A stretch of 64,000 bases of DNA. It comes from Syntrophales bacterium (lineage in GTDB: Bacteria; Desulfobacterota; Syntrophia; Syntrophales; UBA2210). The notes beneath the pieces are model-generated. The model had not been told where the DNA came from. It saw only the letters and a program-made list of their open reading frames with translations, and did not search any database. The stretch is taken from assembly GCA_023228425.1 (NCBI GenBank), contig JALOBE010000002.1:1-64000 (forward strand), written 5' to 3'. The translations under genes and the position numbers were made by a program. Shown in pieces: positions 49,263-58,576 of this stretch. The stretch's first letter is position 1; every line of letters starts with the position of its first letter.

Positions 49263-51383
49263 TCACGCCCCGACGGCCCGATAAAGCCCGTCACCCCATC
49301 GCCTGACAACCTCTTCCATGACGGCGTCATATTCCGCATCGTTCCGGGCTCGCTTCCCGAAAGCGAAGGCCATCGCCTCATCCCGGGCTTCTTCAAGAAT
49401 ATCTCCATCCCGGAGAATGTCGGCTATTCTGAAATCGGGAAACCCCGATTGACGTACTCCCATCAATTCGCCGGGACCCCGCAGACGGAGGTCCGCTTCG
49501 GCGATTTCAAAACCGTCAGCGGTCTTCTCCATCACTTTCAAACGCCGTCGTGCCTCCGGTGTCGTTTCCTCACGGGCCACAAGCAGGCAGAAGGACGGTC
49601 GATCACTCCGCCCCACCCTTCCCCGCAGTTGGTGAAGCTGGGCAAGTCCGAAGCGTTCCGCCTGTTCGACCATCATGACCGTTGCCGTGGGAATGTCGAT
49701 CCCCACCTCGATGACCGTGGTGGCCACCAGGACATGAAGGGCGCCCCGGCGGAACTCTTCCATGACCCCATCCTTGTCCTCCCGCCTCATGCGGCCATGG
49801 ACAAGTCCCACCTTCCGGTTCGGGAAGATGTCCTTTTGAATACGTTCGGCCATGGTCGTGGCATCCTTCAGGTCAAGGGCTTCCGATTCGGACACCAGCG
49901 GGTATACGATGAACACCCGGCCTCCCCGGTCCATTTCCCGACGCATCAGGTTCCAGGCCGCGTCCATCGCGTCTTCGGACAGAACCATAGTGGTTACGTG
50001 CTGTTTCATCGGTGGCATACCGTCTATAACGGACAGGTCGAGATCGCCGTAGGCGGTCATGGCGAGCGTCCGGGGAATCGGCGTGGCGGTCATAACCAGG
50101 ATGTCGGGGCACAACCCCTTGTTTCTCATCATCTCCCGTTGCAGCACGCCGAACCGGTGCTGCTCATCCACAACGGCAACGCCCAGGCTCCTGAATCGCA
50201 CCTCTTCCTGGATCAGGGCGTGGGTTCCCATAACCATGTGGACCGATCCGTTTCCGATACCCTCCAGCGCTTCCCGACGGCGCGCCCCCTTCAGGGAGCC
50301 TGTCAGGAGAACCGCCTTCAGGCCCAGGCGCTCAGCCCAGGCGCCCATGACCCGGTAATGCTGTTCCGCCAGGATTTCCGTCGGTGCCATGATGGCCGAC
50401 TGAAAACCGTTATCACAGGCAACCAGCATGGGAACCATGGAGACGACTGTTTTACCGCTTCCCACGTCACCCTGGAGAAGCCGGTGCATGGGAATGGAAC
50501 GGTCCATGTCCGAAAGGATTTCTTCTATGACTTTCTTTTGAGCTTTCGTCAACTCAAAAGGGAGAAGCCCGTAAAATTTCTTCAACAGCATCCCGTCGGT
50601 TCTGAAACTTCTTCCCGCCTCGAGGAGATACCGCCGCTTCCTGAAGGCCATGGCAAGCTCATAGAAGAACAGCTCATCAAAAATCAGTCTCCGGTGAGCT
50701 TCCGAGCGAAACCTGTTATACTCATCCGGATCGTCTTCATTATCAGGAAAATGGACACGCCGCAGCGCCTCCTCCATGGGAATGAGACCTCTGCGCCGGC
50801 AGACAGAAGCCGGAATCGGACTCGCGAGGCATCCCGGCGGATCCCTGAGCAGGGTCATCATGAGGCGGCGAATGAGTTTCTGTCGCAGCCCCTCTGTTTC
50901 CGAATAGACGGGAACGATCCTTTTGCTGTGCAGGAAGTCGGGCTCACCCATGTCCGGTCCACGGTTCTCGTCGACAGGTTCGAACTCGGGGTGTGCCATG
51001 CTTTTCGTCCGCCCGACTTCCTGAATAACACCGGTCAGAAAGAAGTGCCGATCTTTCTGAAAGACGCGGTGCACGTGAGCCGTTGCGCCGCGGAACCACA
51101 GGCCTGTGACGGTACCGCTGCCGTCATCGAAGGTTACCTCGCAGATTCCCCGGTAGCGGAATCCTTTTCGTACGACCTTGCTTACGGCGGCACAGACTGT
51201 TACTTTTTCTCCCGGCAGGACCTGCGACAGAGGGACCACCCGCCGGCGATCCTCGTAGCGCCGGGGGAGAAACCTGAGGAAGTCCTCGATGGTGGATATT
51301 CCCTTTTTCCCCAGAAGCGACGCGGTCTTGGGCCCTACACCCTTCAATGACCCTATGCTCGAATTCCTGCTCCCCTGCCGCAC
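49263..51383 (-). CDS. recG: ATP-dependent DNA helicase RecG
   Basis: A 706-residue helicase that reverses stalled forks and migrates Holliday junctions. N-terminal HhH-like segment (LKGVGPKTASLLGKKGI), the OB wedge domain, and a superfamily-2 helicase core with Walker A GDVGSGKT, DEQHRFG (motif II), TATPIPRT (motif III), and QLRGRVGR (motif VI). The C-terminal TRG-like end is present. The start is GTG at 51383, where GAGG lies eight bases upstream; TTG at 51398 has none. It is the first gene of the leftward cluster. Confidence 0.95.
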   Translation of the reverse strand: MRQGSRNSSIGSLKGVGPKTASLLGKKGISTIEDFLRFLPRRYEDRRRVVPLSQVLPGEKVTVCAAVSKVVRKGFRYRGICEVTFDDGSGTVTGLWFRGATAHVHRVFQKDRHFFLTGVIQEVGRTKSMAHPEFEPVDENRGPDMGEPDFLHSKRIVPVYSETEGLRQKLIRRLMMTLLRDPPGCLASPIPASVCRRRGLIPMEEALRRVHFPDNEDDPDEYNRFRSEAHRRLIFDELFFYELAMAFRKRRYLLEAGRSFRTDGMLLKKFYGLLPFELTKAQKKVIEEILSDMDRSIPMHRLLQGDVGSGKTVVSMVPMLVACDNGFQSAIMAPTEILAEQHYRVMGAWAERLGLKAVLLTGSLKGARRREALEGIGNGSVHMVMGTHALIQEEVRFRSLGVAVVDEQHRFGVLQREMMRNKGLCPDILVMTATPIPRTLAMTAYGDLDLSVIDGMPPMKQHVTTMVLSEDAMDAAWNLMRREMDRGGRVFIVYPLVSESEALDLKDATTMAERIQKDIFPNRKVGLVHGRMRREDKDGVMEEFRRGALHVLVATTVIEVGIDIPTATVMMVEQAERFGLAQLHQLRGRVGRSDRPSFCLLVAREETTPEARRRLKVMEKTADGFEIAEADLRLRGPGELMGVRQSGFPDFRIADILRDGDILEEARDEAMAFAFGKRARNDAEYDAVMEEVVRRWGDGLYRAVGA

Positions 51384-51541
51384 CGGGCAACGCCTCAAAA
51401 CAATGTTATTTCATGAACTAAGAATCGCGAAATATTAACAGAAACAGTTCGTTTTGACAAGGAAAGAATTGACTTTGACTGCCTGTTGAGCTAGCTTCTG
51501 AATTACAAAACCGATCTTCCATGATGAAGGGATGACCGTCA

Positions 51542-52588
51542 ATGTCAAAGAAAGCCGTCTCCTACCGTGACGCGGGAGTGGATATCGACCGCGCGAACTC
51601 CTTTGTAGAATCAATCAAACCCCTCGTGGGCGCCACGACCCGACAGGGAGTTCTGGGTACCATCGGGGGCTTCGGGGGATTGTTTCACCTCGACCGTGAG
51701 ATGTACCGGAACCCGCTTTTGGTAGCTACGACGGACGGTGTCGGAACGAAGCTCATGATTGCCCATGCCATGGACCGTCACGACACCGTAGGAATCGACC
51801 TGGTGGCGATGAATGTCAACGACCTCATCGTCCAGGGGGCGGAACCGCTCTTTTTCCTCGATTACATTGCCACGGGCAAGCTCGACCCTCACCGGTGCCG
51901 GCTCGTGGTGGAAGGTATATCCAAGGGATGCGTCGAGGCGGGCTGCGCGCTTCTGGGAGGAGAAACCGCCGAAATGCCCCAATTCTATCGTGAGGATGAG
52001 TACGATCTTGCCGGGTTCTGTGTCGGTGTCGTGGAACGGGAAAGCATCATTGACGGATCCGGCATCAGCCTGGGTGACCGGATCATCGGGCTTCCCTCGA
52101 GCGGACTGCACAGCAACGGTTACTCCCTGGCCCGCAGGGTATTTTTTCAAAAGAAAAAATTGAAACACACCGATATCATTGACGGACTCCGGGGAACCCT
52201 CGGTGACGAACTGCTTCGTCCCACACGAATATATGTAAAGACCGTTCTCAGCCTGATAAAAAACGTCTCTGTCAAGGGCATCGTGCATATTACGGGTGGA
52301 GGCTTTTACGAGAACGTCCCCCGCATTCTTCACCCCGCTCTTAAGGCCCGCATCGAGAAAAAACAGTGGGAACGACCGGCCGTCTTTGAGATCATGCAAG
52401 CCATGGGGAACATCAAAGAAGCTGAAATGTATCGAGTCTTCAACATGGGCATCGGTATGATGCTCATCGTCGGAGAGGAAGACGCCGACGACGCGCTTGA
52501 CCATCTCACCTCCATGGGAGAAACCGCAACCGTCATCGGGTCCATTGAACACAAGAGCGACGATGAGGCCCCGGTGCTCGTAGTGTGA
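51542..52588 (+). CDS. purM: Phosphoribosylformylglycinamidine cyclo-ligase
   Basis: A 348-residue AIR synthetase of purine biosynthesis that closes the imidazole ring using ATP. It has YRDAGVDIDRANSFVESIKP at the start, VATTDGVGTKLMIA (ATP site), ALLGGETAEMP and GLPSSGLHSNGYSLAR. Length matches. It is followed by purN after four bases. It diverges from recG across 158 bases. Confidence 0.96.
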   Translation: MSKKAVSYRDAGVDIDRANSFVESIKPLVGATTRQGVLGTIGGFGGLFHLDREMYRNPLLVATTDGVGTKLMIAHAMDRHDTVGIDLVAMNVNDLIVQGAEPLFFLDYIATGKLDPHRCRLVVEGISKGCVEAGCALLGGETAEMPQFYREDEYDLAGFCVGVVERESIIDGSGISLGDRIIGLPSSGLHSNGYSLARRVFFQKKKLKHTDIIDGLRGTLGDELLRPTRIYVKTVLSLIKNVSVKGIVHITGGGFYENVPRILHPALKARIEKKQWERPAVFEIMQAMGNIKEAEMYRVFNMGIGMMLIVGEEDADDALDHLTSMGETATVIGSIEHKSDDEAPVLVV

Positions 52589-52592
52589 GCCC

Positions 52593-53258
52593 ATGAAGAA
52601 GAAGCTCGTCACAGGAGTCCTGGTATCAGGCAGCGGCTCAAACCTTCAGTCCATCATCGACGGCATCGATGCGGGCATCCTGGACGCCACGATCGGCATC
52701 GTGGTAAGTAACGTGGCTGACGCCTACGCTCTCGAGCGCGCGGCGAAACACGGAATCAGAACCGCCGTTATCGACCATCGGGTCTACGAAAACAGGGTCT
52801 CCTTCGAAGAGGCACTCATCCGGAAACTCAGATCAGCCTCGGTTGAGCTGGTGGTCATGGCGGGATTTATGAGGATTCTTTCGGGTCATTTTCTTTCGGC
52901 CTTTCACCGGAAGATCATGAACATACACCCCGCCCTTCTTCCCTCCTTTCAGGGGACCCATGCCCAGCAGCGGGCATTCGAATACGGAGTGCAGTTTGCG
53001 GGGTGCACCGTTCACTTCGCCGATGACGGCGTCGACACGGGACCCATTATCATACAGTCCGTCGTTCCCGTCCTGCCCGACGACACGCCCGAGACTCTTC
53101 AGGAGCGGATATTACGTGAGGAGCACCGTATTTATCCGCAAGCCATCCAGTTTTATGCCGAAGGACGTATCGAAGTGAGGGGGCGTAAGGTCATCATAAA
53201 AAACCGCCGGCCGCATCCTGTAACGTCCTTTCACAATCCTCCGCTGGAAGGCTTTTAA
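52593..53258 (+). CDS. purN: Phosphoribosylglycinamide formyltransferase
   Basis: A 221-residue enzyme formylating GAR with 10-formyl-THF. It shows GVLVSGSGSNLQSIIDG (phosphoribosyl contact), the catalytic N/H/D set as MNIHPALLPSFQG (Asn, His) and ADDGVDTGPII (Asp), and a C-terminal EEHRIYPQAI. The tail is about 20 residues longer than in many homologues. It lies four bases after purM. Confidence 0.95.
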   Translation: MKKKLVTGVLVSGSGSNLQSIIDGIDAGILDATIGIVVSNVADAYALERAAKHGIRTAVIDHRVYENRVSFEEALIRKLRSASVELVVMAGFMRILSGHFLSAFHRKIMNIHPALLPSFQGTHAQQRAFEYGVQFAGCTVHFADDGVDTGPIIIQSVVPVLPDDTPETLQERILREEHRIYPQAIQFYAEGRIEVRGRKVIIKNRRPHPVTSFHNPPLEGF

Positions 53259-53307
53259 CCATCGAGCCGCTGGAACGACGAATCGCCCGGAGAATCCCTG
53301 AAAAGCC

Positions 53308-54786
53308 ATGTACGATATTATTGTTGTCGGTCGTGACATATCCTCCCTCGTGGCGGCTTCCCTGGCCGTTCACCGGGGAAGGAGGACGCTTCTCCTGGAA
53401 GAGGGAGGACCGGACCATGTCTTTTCACTTGCCGGAGGATACCTTTTTGACCGGGATCCCCTGCCCTGGTCGGGCCTCGACACCGACGGCGTGTTCGCCG
53501 CCTTTCTCGAGGACATGGGCATTGACTGTTTCCGGGACAGCGGGCGTGAACCCCTAATCCAGGCCGTTCTCAAGGACCGTTCCGTCGACTTGCCCTGTAC
53601 CGTCGAAAATCGATGCCGCGAACTATCCCGTGATTTTTCAATCCCCGAAGACACAATCCGCTCCTGGTACGAAACACTGTACCGGAACAGCCGCTTCATC
53701 AGGGAAATGGTGCCGAAATACCTGGACCGAAAGAACGGCCTCCATGAAAGGGCCGGCAACCTGTTTCGTGAGCTGAAAGGGAGGGTCATTGGGAATTTCA
53801 AGGGCTTACAAGAGAATTTCAACTCCCCGGAGTGGCTGGAGCTCAAGGGCGTCCTGGAAGCCGAACGAGCTGTCTTTGCCCGTTATACAGATCCGGATGA
53901 AGGGCTTTCGTCCGACGGAGCTTCCTACGCTCTTTCTTCATCGCTGTCCGGAGGCTTCCGGCTTCCCCCGGGAGGAAAACAGTCTATCGTCAAGGCCCTG
54001 AAAGACACGATCGTGAGAGGAAGCGGAACGATCCTTTCCTGTGACACCGTCACCGAGATCCGGATCGGTACGAAGGTTACCGTAAAACTCGAACAGGGAG
54101 GTGAGACATCATCGCTTCCGGCAGGGCGGGTCATCGTCAGCACCAGATGGCGCGGGCTGCCTTCCTTCCTGGAAGGAAATCCACTGTTGTCACGCTGTTT
54201 AAAAAAGTTTTCTCCCCGGAAAAAAGAATGCTGGCCCTTTACAATGCACATGGGTGTCGGCGAACGATCCTTGCCTGAAATGATGGGCGAGCAGGTCATC
54301 CTATCTCTGAACGAATCTGAACGGCCCTGCCCGACACTGCCCTTCATCTATCTGAACCGCACCCTGTCAGGGGCCGGTGAGACCGCGCCGCCGGGCAAGA
54401 CAGCTCTTGCGGCGACAATGATGGTTCTGAAGCCGTCACCGAGAACCGGGGACGACGAGCTGGCGGCATTGGCTTCTTGTATGCTCCAGGTTCTTCGGCG
54501 GCCTTTCCCGTTTCTTCCCGATGCCGTCGAGAGCTTCGATCTCGATACATCGATCGGGATTTCCAGGGCCGGGGGGGAGGACCGGGATTCCGGCTATCGG
54601 GCAAAGGGCCGAGCTTTCTTCGGCCTTCCCCTTCGAGACGGATCGACTCCCCTCGACACGGTCTTTCTGGCCGGTGGAGAGCTTGCACCGGTACTTGGTT
54701 TCGACGGCGATGTAGTGTCGGGGATCACCGCGGCTCGGGCCGCTCTGGGAGAGGACCGGTATGCATACTATCCCCGATCCGGGTAA
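53308..54786 (+). CDS. FAD-dependent oxidoreductase, phytoene-desaturase-like
   Basis: A 492-residue flavoprotein. The N-terminal dinucleotide fold is IIVVGRDISSLVAASLAVHR then RRTLLLEEGG; the usual GxGxxG is degenerate (GRDISS). A second FAD segment near the end reads VFLAGGELAPVLGFDGDVVSG, as in carotenoid and related desaturases/isomerases. The middle is alpha-helical and lacks recognisable substrate motifs. It lies 49 bases after purN. The substrate is unknown; binding of FAD may be altered. Confidence 0.75.
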   Translation: MYDIIVVGRDISSLVAASLAVHRGRRTLLLEEGGPDHVFSLAGGYLFDRDPLPWSGLDTDGVFAAFLEDMGIDCFRDSGREPLIQAVLKDRSVDLPCTVENRCRELSRDFSIPEDTIRSWYETLYRNSRFIREMVPKYLDRKNGLHERAGNLFRELKGRVIGNFKGLQENFNSPEWLELKGVLEAERAVFARYTDPDEGLSSDGASYALSSSLSGGFRLPPGGKQSIVKALKDTIVRGSGTILSCDTVTEIRIGTKVTVKLEQGGETSSLPAGRVIVSTRWRGLPSFLEGNPLLSRCLKKFSPRKKECWPFTMHMGVGERSLPEMMGEQVILSLNESERPCPTLPFIYLNRTLSGAGETAPPGKTALAATMMVLKPSPRTGDDELAALASCMLQVLRRPFPFLPDAVESFDLDTSIGISRAGGEDRDSGYRAKGRAFFGLPLRDGSTPLDTVFLAGGELAPVLGFDGDVVSGITAARAALGEDRYAYYPRSG

Positions 54787-54979
54787 GCACACTCTCCCGC
54801 CGTCCGGTGCGGACTTCCTGTTTTAGCTGCGGGTGGGCGCTTCGACAGTAAAAAAACAGATGGTGACCGGCGACGGAGCAGGAATGTCTTAAAAAAAACT
54901 TGCAAAAGAAATCCAAATCCTTTAAGAAAACAGCCCACGAACCATCACCTTGACTGGAACAAAGAGGAGAACCGGGAAG

Positions 54980-55180
54980 ATGTCACGAGTATGCGATATA
55001 TGCGGGAAAAAGCCGTCCGTCGGGAATAATGTGAGTCACGCAAACAACAAATCCAAGAGGACCTGGTATCCCAATATTCAGAAAATCAGGATCATCGACG
55101 ACAAAACAGGAGCGCCGAAACGTTCAAAGGTCTGCACACGGTGCATACGATCGGGCTATGTGAAAAAAACGGTTCAGTAA
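54980..55180 (+). CDS. rpmB: 50S ribosomal protein L28
   Basis: A 66-residue ribosomal protein. The zinc-type cysteine pairs are CDIC (residues 5-8) and CTRC; the body reads GNNVSHANNKSKRTWYPNIQ, with the expected conserved core. The start is the ATG at 54980 with AGAGGAG upstream; the frame opens earlier at 54950 without support. It converges on the DUF4911 gene 17 bases away. Confidence 0.94.
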   Translation: MSRVCDICGKKPSVGNNVSHANNKSKRTWYPNIQKIRIIDDKTGAPKRSKVCTRCIRSGYVKKTVQ

Positions 55181-55197
55181 CCCTGGTCCCCCGTCCG

Positions 55198-55428
55198 TCA
55201 TTCAACGGACGTTTCGATTTCCAGAGCGATTTCTTTTCCGAGCGCCCCGAGGACGGCTTCCGCTGATTCTACAAAGTCAGGTGCTATCTGCAGCCGCACC
55301 AGTCCCTTTTCCTCGTCAACGGTGGTAGCGTTGGCAATCCCCTCGTATCCCTCAAAAACATAGCGGATATAAGCGATATCTTTTTTCTGCACCCGCAGCA
55401 ACCGCGAAACGGGTTCTGGTTGTGCCAT
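55198..55428 (-). CDS. DUF4911 family protein
   Basis: A 76-residue small protein with an alternating beta/alpha pattern: IAYIRYVFEGYEGIANATTVDEE (about residues 18-40) and LVRLQIAPDFVESAEAVLGAL, matching DUF4911, a family of Deltaproteobacteria and Firmicutes with no known function. It is preceded by GGAGGC about eight bases before the start. It ends facing rpmB. Confidence 0.75.
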   Translation of the reverse strand: MAQPEPVSRLLRVQKKDIAYIRYVFEGYEGIANATTVDEEKGLVRLQIAPDFVESAEAVLGALGKEIALEIETSVE

Positions 55429-55558
55429 CGGTCAGCCTCCACAGGATTCAAGGGTAACACCCATCTCTCCCGAAGATCAACCACGTTTTATGTTATGTCA
55501 TTTCTCGGCCGCGAATCCGTCCCGTCAATCCCGAAAGTTGATGACTTCGTACACAAGG

Positions 55559-55582
55559 GTACCGGAGGCATACCTCCGGTAC
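55559..55582. repeat. Perfect inverted repeat (hairpin)
   Basis: GTACCGGAGG (55559-55568) and CCTCCGGTAC (55573-55582) form a 10-bp perfect stem with a 4-base loop CATA. It is not followed by a T tract. It may be part of a dispersed intergenic repeat. Confidence 0.55.
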
Positions 55583-55858
55583 TATAGCCGGATGCTTGAT
55601 TGCACCCTGGTCTTCGTCACTGCGTTGTACCTCACAGTACCTTCATCCCCCAGGGATGTGCGCGCCGTGCCTCGAAGATATTAATATTTTTTCAGAGGCT
55701 TTCGTGACCGATTACCGCCTTGACAGTGCTTCCCGCCTCGTTTATAGTCCAACACCATGCGAGGCGGACTGTACTCCTTCGAGACCGCTGTCCCGGTCTC
55801 ACCATATCCCCGGCGTGCATACTCCCCCCGGTTTCAGAACAGGAGAGCTTTGGATTTT

Positions 55859-55985
55859 GTCATTTCGAGGAGCATGGCGACGAGAAATCCATGTCCCGAG
55901 CAAAGCGAGGGATCTTGTAGACTTCTCACATGCGTTCGAAGTGACAGGGAAACGTTCGAAGTGACGGGGAAGAGGTCGAAATGAC
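55859..55985. repeat. MITE-like 127-bp unit with terminal inverted repeats
   Basis: The ends are GTCATTTCGA (55859-55868) and its exact complement TCGAAATGAC (55976-55985). The right part has a 20-bp-period repeat: TTCGAAGTGAC at about 55935 and 55955, then TCGAAATGAC at 55976. No transposase is present. The GTCATTTCGA end motif is common in small dispersed repeats of several bacterial groups (from memory). Confidence 0.6.
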
Positions 55986-56024
55986 ACAATCGATAGTTTT
56001 TCAAGGTCTTAACAGGTAATCAAC

Positions 56025-57746
56025 ATGAAACACAGAGTCGAATGGAATATCCGCAAGAAAAACGCTATGAACGGCAGGCGTCTCATGGCGGAACTCGGTA
56101 TGAGTCCCCTTCTGGCACACATTCTGTCGAACCGGAACATCCACACACCGGAAGAGGCAAAGAAGTTTCTCTTCCCCTCTCTCAAGGATCTCCATAATCC
56201 CTTTTTACTCACGGACATGCAGAAGGCCGTAGACAGGATTGCAGGGGCCGTAGAGAGGGACGAACCTATAATGATTTTCGGTGATTATGACGTTGACGGC
56301 CTTACTTCCACGGCCATCATGACCACCTTCCTCTCGAAACTGGACGCCAAGGTGTCCTGCTACATTCCCGACCGGATCGATGAAGGATACGGCCTTAACA
56401 GGAAAGCTGTGGAGACTATCCATCAGCAGGGATACCGCCTTGTCATCACTGTTGACTGCGGCATTTCCAATCATGAGGAAATCGCCCTTGCCTCCCGTCT
56501 CGGCATGGACACCATCGTCATCGACCACCATGAAGTCCCGGAGCGGCTCCCCCCGGCGACGGCCGTCATCAACCAGAACCGCAGGGACAATGAATTCCCC
56601 TTTCGCCACCTCGCCGGTGTCGGCGTGGCCTTCAACGTTCTTATCGCCCTGCGGGGAACCATGCGTACCAGGGGATTCTGGAAAAACCGATCCTACCCGA
56701 ACCTCAAGAACTATCTCGATCTCGTCGCCCTGGGAACCATCGGAGACCTTGTCCCCCTTACAGATGAAAACAGGGTGCTGGCAAAGATAGGCCTGGCCGT
56801 CATGGAGGAGGGGAAAAGGCCCGGCATCAGGGCACTGAAGGCGGTGAGCAACATGGAAAACGCCGACATCGATTCTGAATCGGCCGCTTTCCGGCTGATC
56901 CCCCGGCTCAACGCCGCCGGTCGGGTCGGTACTCCCGAGGACGCCTTGAACCTTCTCATTTCCGATGATTATGACCATGCCCTGTCCATAGCGCGACGCC
57001 TGGACGTTCTGAACAGGGAACGGCAGGAGATCGACCGGAAAATATTTGCTGAAATACTTGAAGAAATCGAATCTAACCCGGTGCTTTCAAAGAGTAATTG
57101 TTTCGTTTTTTCATCCGACCAGTGGCATCCGGGTGTCATCGGTATCGTTGCCTCGCGGCTCGTAGAACGATTCTATCGCCCTTCCCTCCTTATAAGCCTG
57201 AAGGACGGCATCGGTCGCGGTTCGGGACGAAGCATCGCCGAGTTCAACCTCTATCAGGGACTGGAGTCGAAGTGCGCGCCTCTTCTCCGCGCCTTCGGCG
57301 GCCACCGGTACGCCGTGGGCATTTCCATAGATGAAACGAATATAAGTGAATTTACGCGTCTTCTGAGCGAGGCGGTCAGTGACCACGTGGGGGATGAACA
57401 GGTCATTCCCTCCGTCAACGTAGACGCCGAATGCCGCCTGAAGGACATCGACTACCAGCTGCTGTCACACCTGGAAATGCTCGCCCCCTTCGGAAATGAG
57501 AACCCGGAGCCTGTCCTCTGCGCCAGGAATCTCCTTGTCACCTCCTCCACTGTTGTGGGAACGAACCATCTTCGAATGACCCTGAGCGATGACGGTCTTG
57601 AGCGGGAATCTATCTGGTTCAACCAGGGGCAACGGTTCGGTTCTCTGGAGGGGTCGATGATGGACGCGGCCTTCACTCCCCAGGTAAACCGCTGGCGGGG
57701 CGGCGCCTCCATACAGCTCAAAATCGTAGACGCCGTCACTCTCTAA
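56025..57746 (+). CDS. recJ: Single-stranded-DNA-specific exonuclease RecJ
   Basis: A 573-residue DHH-family 5'-3' exonuclease for recombination and mismatch repair. Motifs: GDYDVDGLTSTAIM (I), DCGISNHEEI (II), IDHHEVPE (III), and the DHHA1 domain with GIGRGSGRSI and FGGHRYAVGIS (the last near residue 430). The C-terminal OB domain is present. The start at 56025 has no strong ribosome site, but the frame has no better alternative. Its stop overlaps livF's stop on the other strand. Confidence 0.93.
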   Translation: MKHRVEWNIRKKNAMNGRRLMAELGMSPLLAHILSNRNIHTPEEAKKFLFPSLKDLHNPFLLTDMQKAVDRIAGAVERDEPIMIFGDYDVDGLTSTAIMTTFLSKLDAKVSCYIPDRIDEGYGLNRKAVETIHQQGYRLVITVDCGISNHEEIALASRLGMDTIVIDHHEVPERLPPATAVINQNRRDNEFPFRHLAGVGVAFNVLIALRGTMRTRGFWKNRSYPNLKNYLDLVALGTIGDLVPLTDENRVLAKIGLAVMEEGKRPGIRALKAVSNMENADIDSESAAFRLIPRLNAAGRVGTPEDALNLLISDDYDHALSIARRLDVLNRERQEIDRKIFAEILEEIESNPVLSKSNCFVFSSDQWHPGVIGIVASRLVERFYRPSLLISLKDGIGRGSGRSIAEFNLYQGLESKCAPLLRAFGGHRYAVGISIDETNISEFTRLLSEAVSDHVGDEQVIPSVNVDAECRLKDIDYQLLSHLEMLAPFGNENPEPVLCARNLLVTSSTVVGTNHLRMTLSDDGLERESIWFNQGQRFGSLEGSMMDAAFTPQVNRWRGGASIQLKIVDAVTL

Positions 57747-58546
57747 AGCCATCGCTTTCTTCGCTTGTATGACTTGACGTCCTTGTAGGACTTCTGGTCC
57801 CCCGAAGCCGCGAGACCCAGGTAGAATTCCTTGATGTCGGGGTTTTCCTTCAGATCCTCAGACCTGCCTTCCATGACGATCTTGCCGTTCTCCATTACGT
57901 AGCCGTAGTGGGCGATCTGAAGAGCCATGTTGGCGTTCTGCTCCACCAGGACGATAGTGGTCTGCTGCTCCCGGTTGATTCTCCGGATTATCTGAAAGAT
58001 CTCACGTACTACCAGAGGCGCAAGACCCAGGGACGGTTCGTCGAGCAGGAGAAGGCGCGGGTGTGCCATGAGTGCCCTTCCCATGACCAGCATCTGGAGT
58101 TCGCCGCCGCTGCAGTAGCCCGCGAGGGCCTTCCTCCGCTCCGCCAGGACCGGGAAGTACTCGTAGATCATTTCCATGTCCTGCCTGTAGGGTTTGCCCC
58201 AGCGGGTCGCCGTTCCGACCCGGAGATTTTCTTCGATGGTCAGGTACTTGAAAGGCTGCCGCCCTTCGAGTACCTGTATGATGCCCATCCGCGTGATGTC
58301 TTCCGGTGAGAGGTTCTGAATACCCGTGCCGTCAAATTCAATGGATCCATCCGTAACTTCTCCGTTTTCCGGTTTCAAGAGTCCCGAAACGGCTTTCAGC
58401 GTGGTAGTTTTCCCCGCGCCGTTGCTGCCCAGGAGCGAAACGATGCGCCCTTCCGGGACCGACAGCGACACGCCCTTGAGAACCTGGATCACATCGGAGT
58501 AAACGACACTGATGTTGTTGATCTGGAGCAGTATGGTGTCTTTCAT
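57743..58546 (-). CDS. livF: ABC transporter ATP-binding protein, LivF type
   Basis: A 267-residue ATPase for a branched-chain amino acid/amide-type uptake system. Walker A GSNGAGKTT (about residues 39-47), signature YCSGGELQMLVMGRALMAHP (the canonical SGGxxQ is SGGELQ), Walker B LLLLDEPSLGLAP and the switch histidine region (VEQNANMALQ). Complete. The C-terminal tail is 25 residues longer than usual and very basic. Last gene of the liv-type cluster. Confidence 0.93.
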   Translation of the reverse strand: MKDTILLQINNISVVYSDVIQVLKGVSLSVPEGRIVSLLGSNGAGKTTTLKAVSGLLKPENGEVTDGSIEFDGTGIQNLSPEDITRMGIIQVLEGRQPFKYLTIEENLRVGTATRWGKPYRQDMEMIYEYFPVLAERRKALAGYCSGGELQMLVMGRALMAHPRLLLLDEPSLGLAPLVVREIFQIIRRINREQQTTIVLVEQNANMALQIAHYGYVMENGKIVMEGRSEDLKENPDIKEFYLGLAASGDQKSYKDVKSYKRRKRWL

Positions 58547-58576
58547 GTCCTGTTATCGCCTCATCGGTGAGCCCTT

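Larger units (their letters stand above)
55429..56024. other. ~600-bp repeat-bearing intergenic spacer
   Basis: No supportable gene; short frames have no ribosome sites. It holds a perfect hairpin at 55559-55582, and a 127-bp inverted-repeat-ended unit at 55859-55985, each listed separately. The stretch between (55583-55858) has an untypical composition and nothing recognisable. The recJ promoter must lie near 55990. Confidence 0.45.

Noticed and set aside
47914..51350. Long plus-strand frames opposite hom and recG
   Set aside because: Antisense shadows of conserved genes.
51399..51541. Purine riboswitch upstream of purM
   Set aside because: No purine-aptamer core or matching helices could be found in the 140-base gap.
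55490..55984. Short plus-strand frames in the recJ upstream spacer
   Set aside because: They run through repeat sequence, have no ribosome sites and share no recognisable domain.
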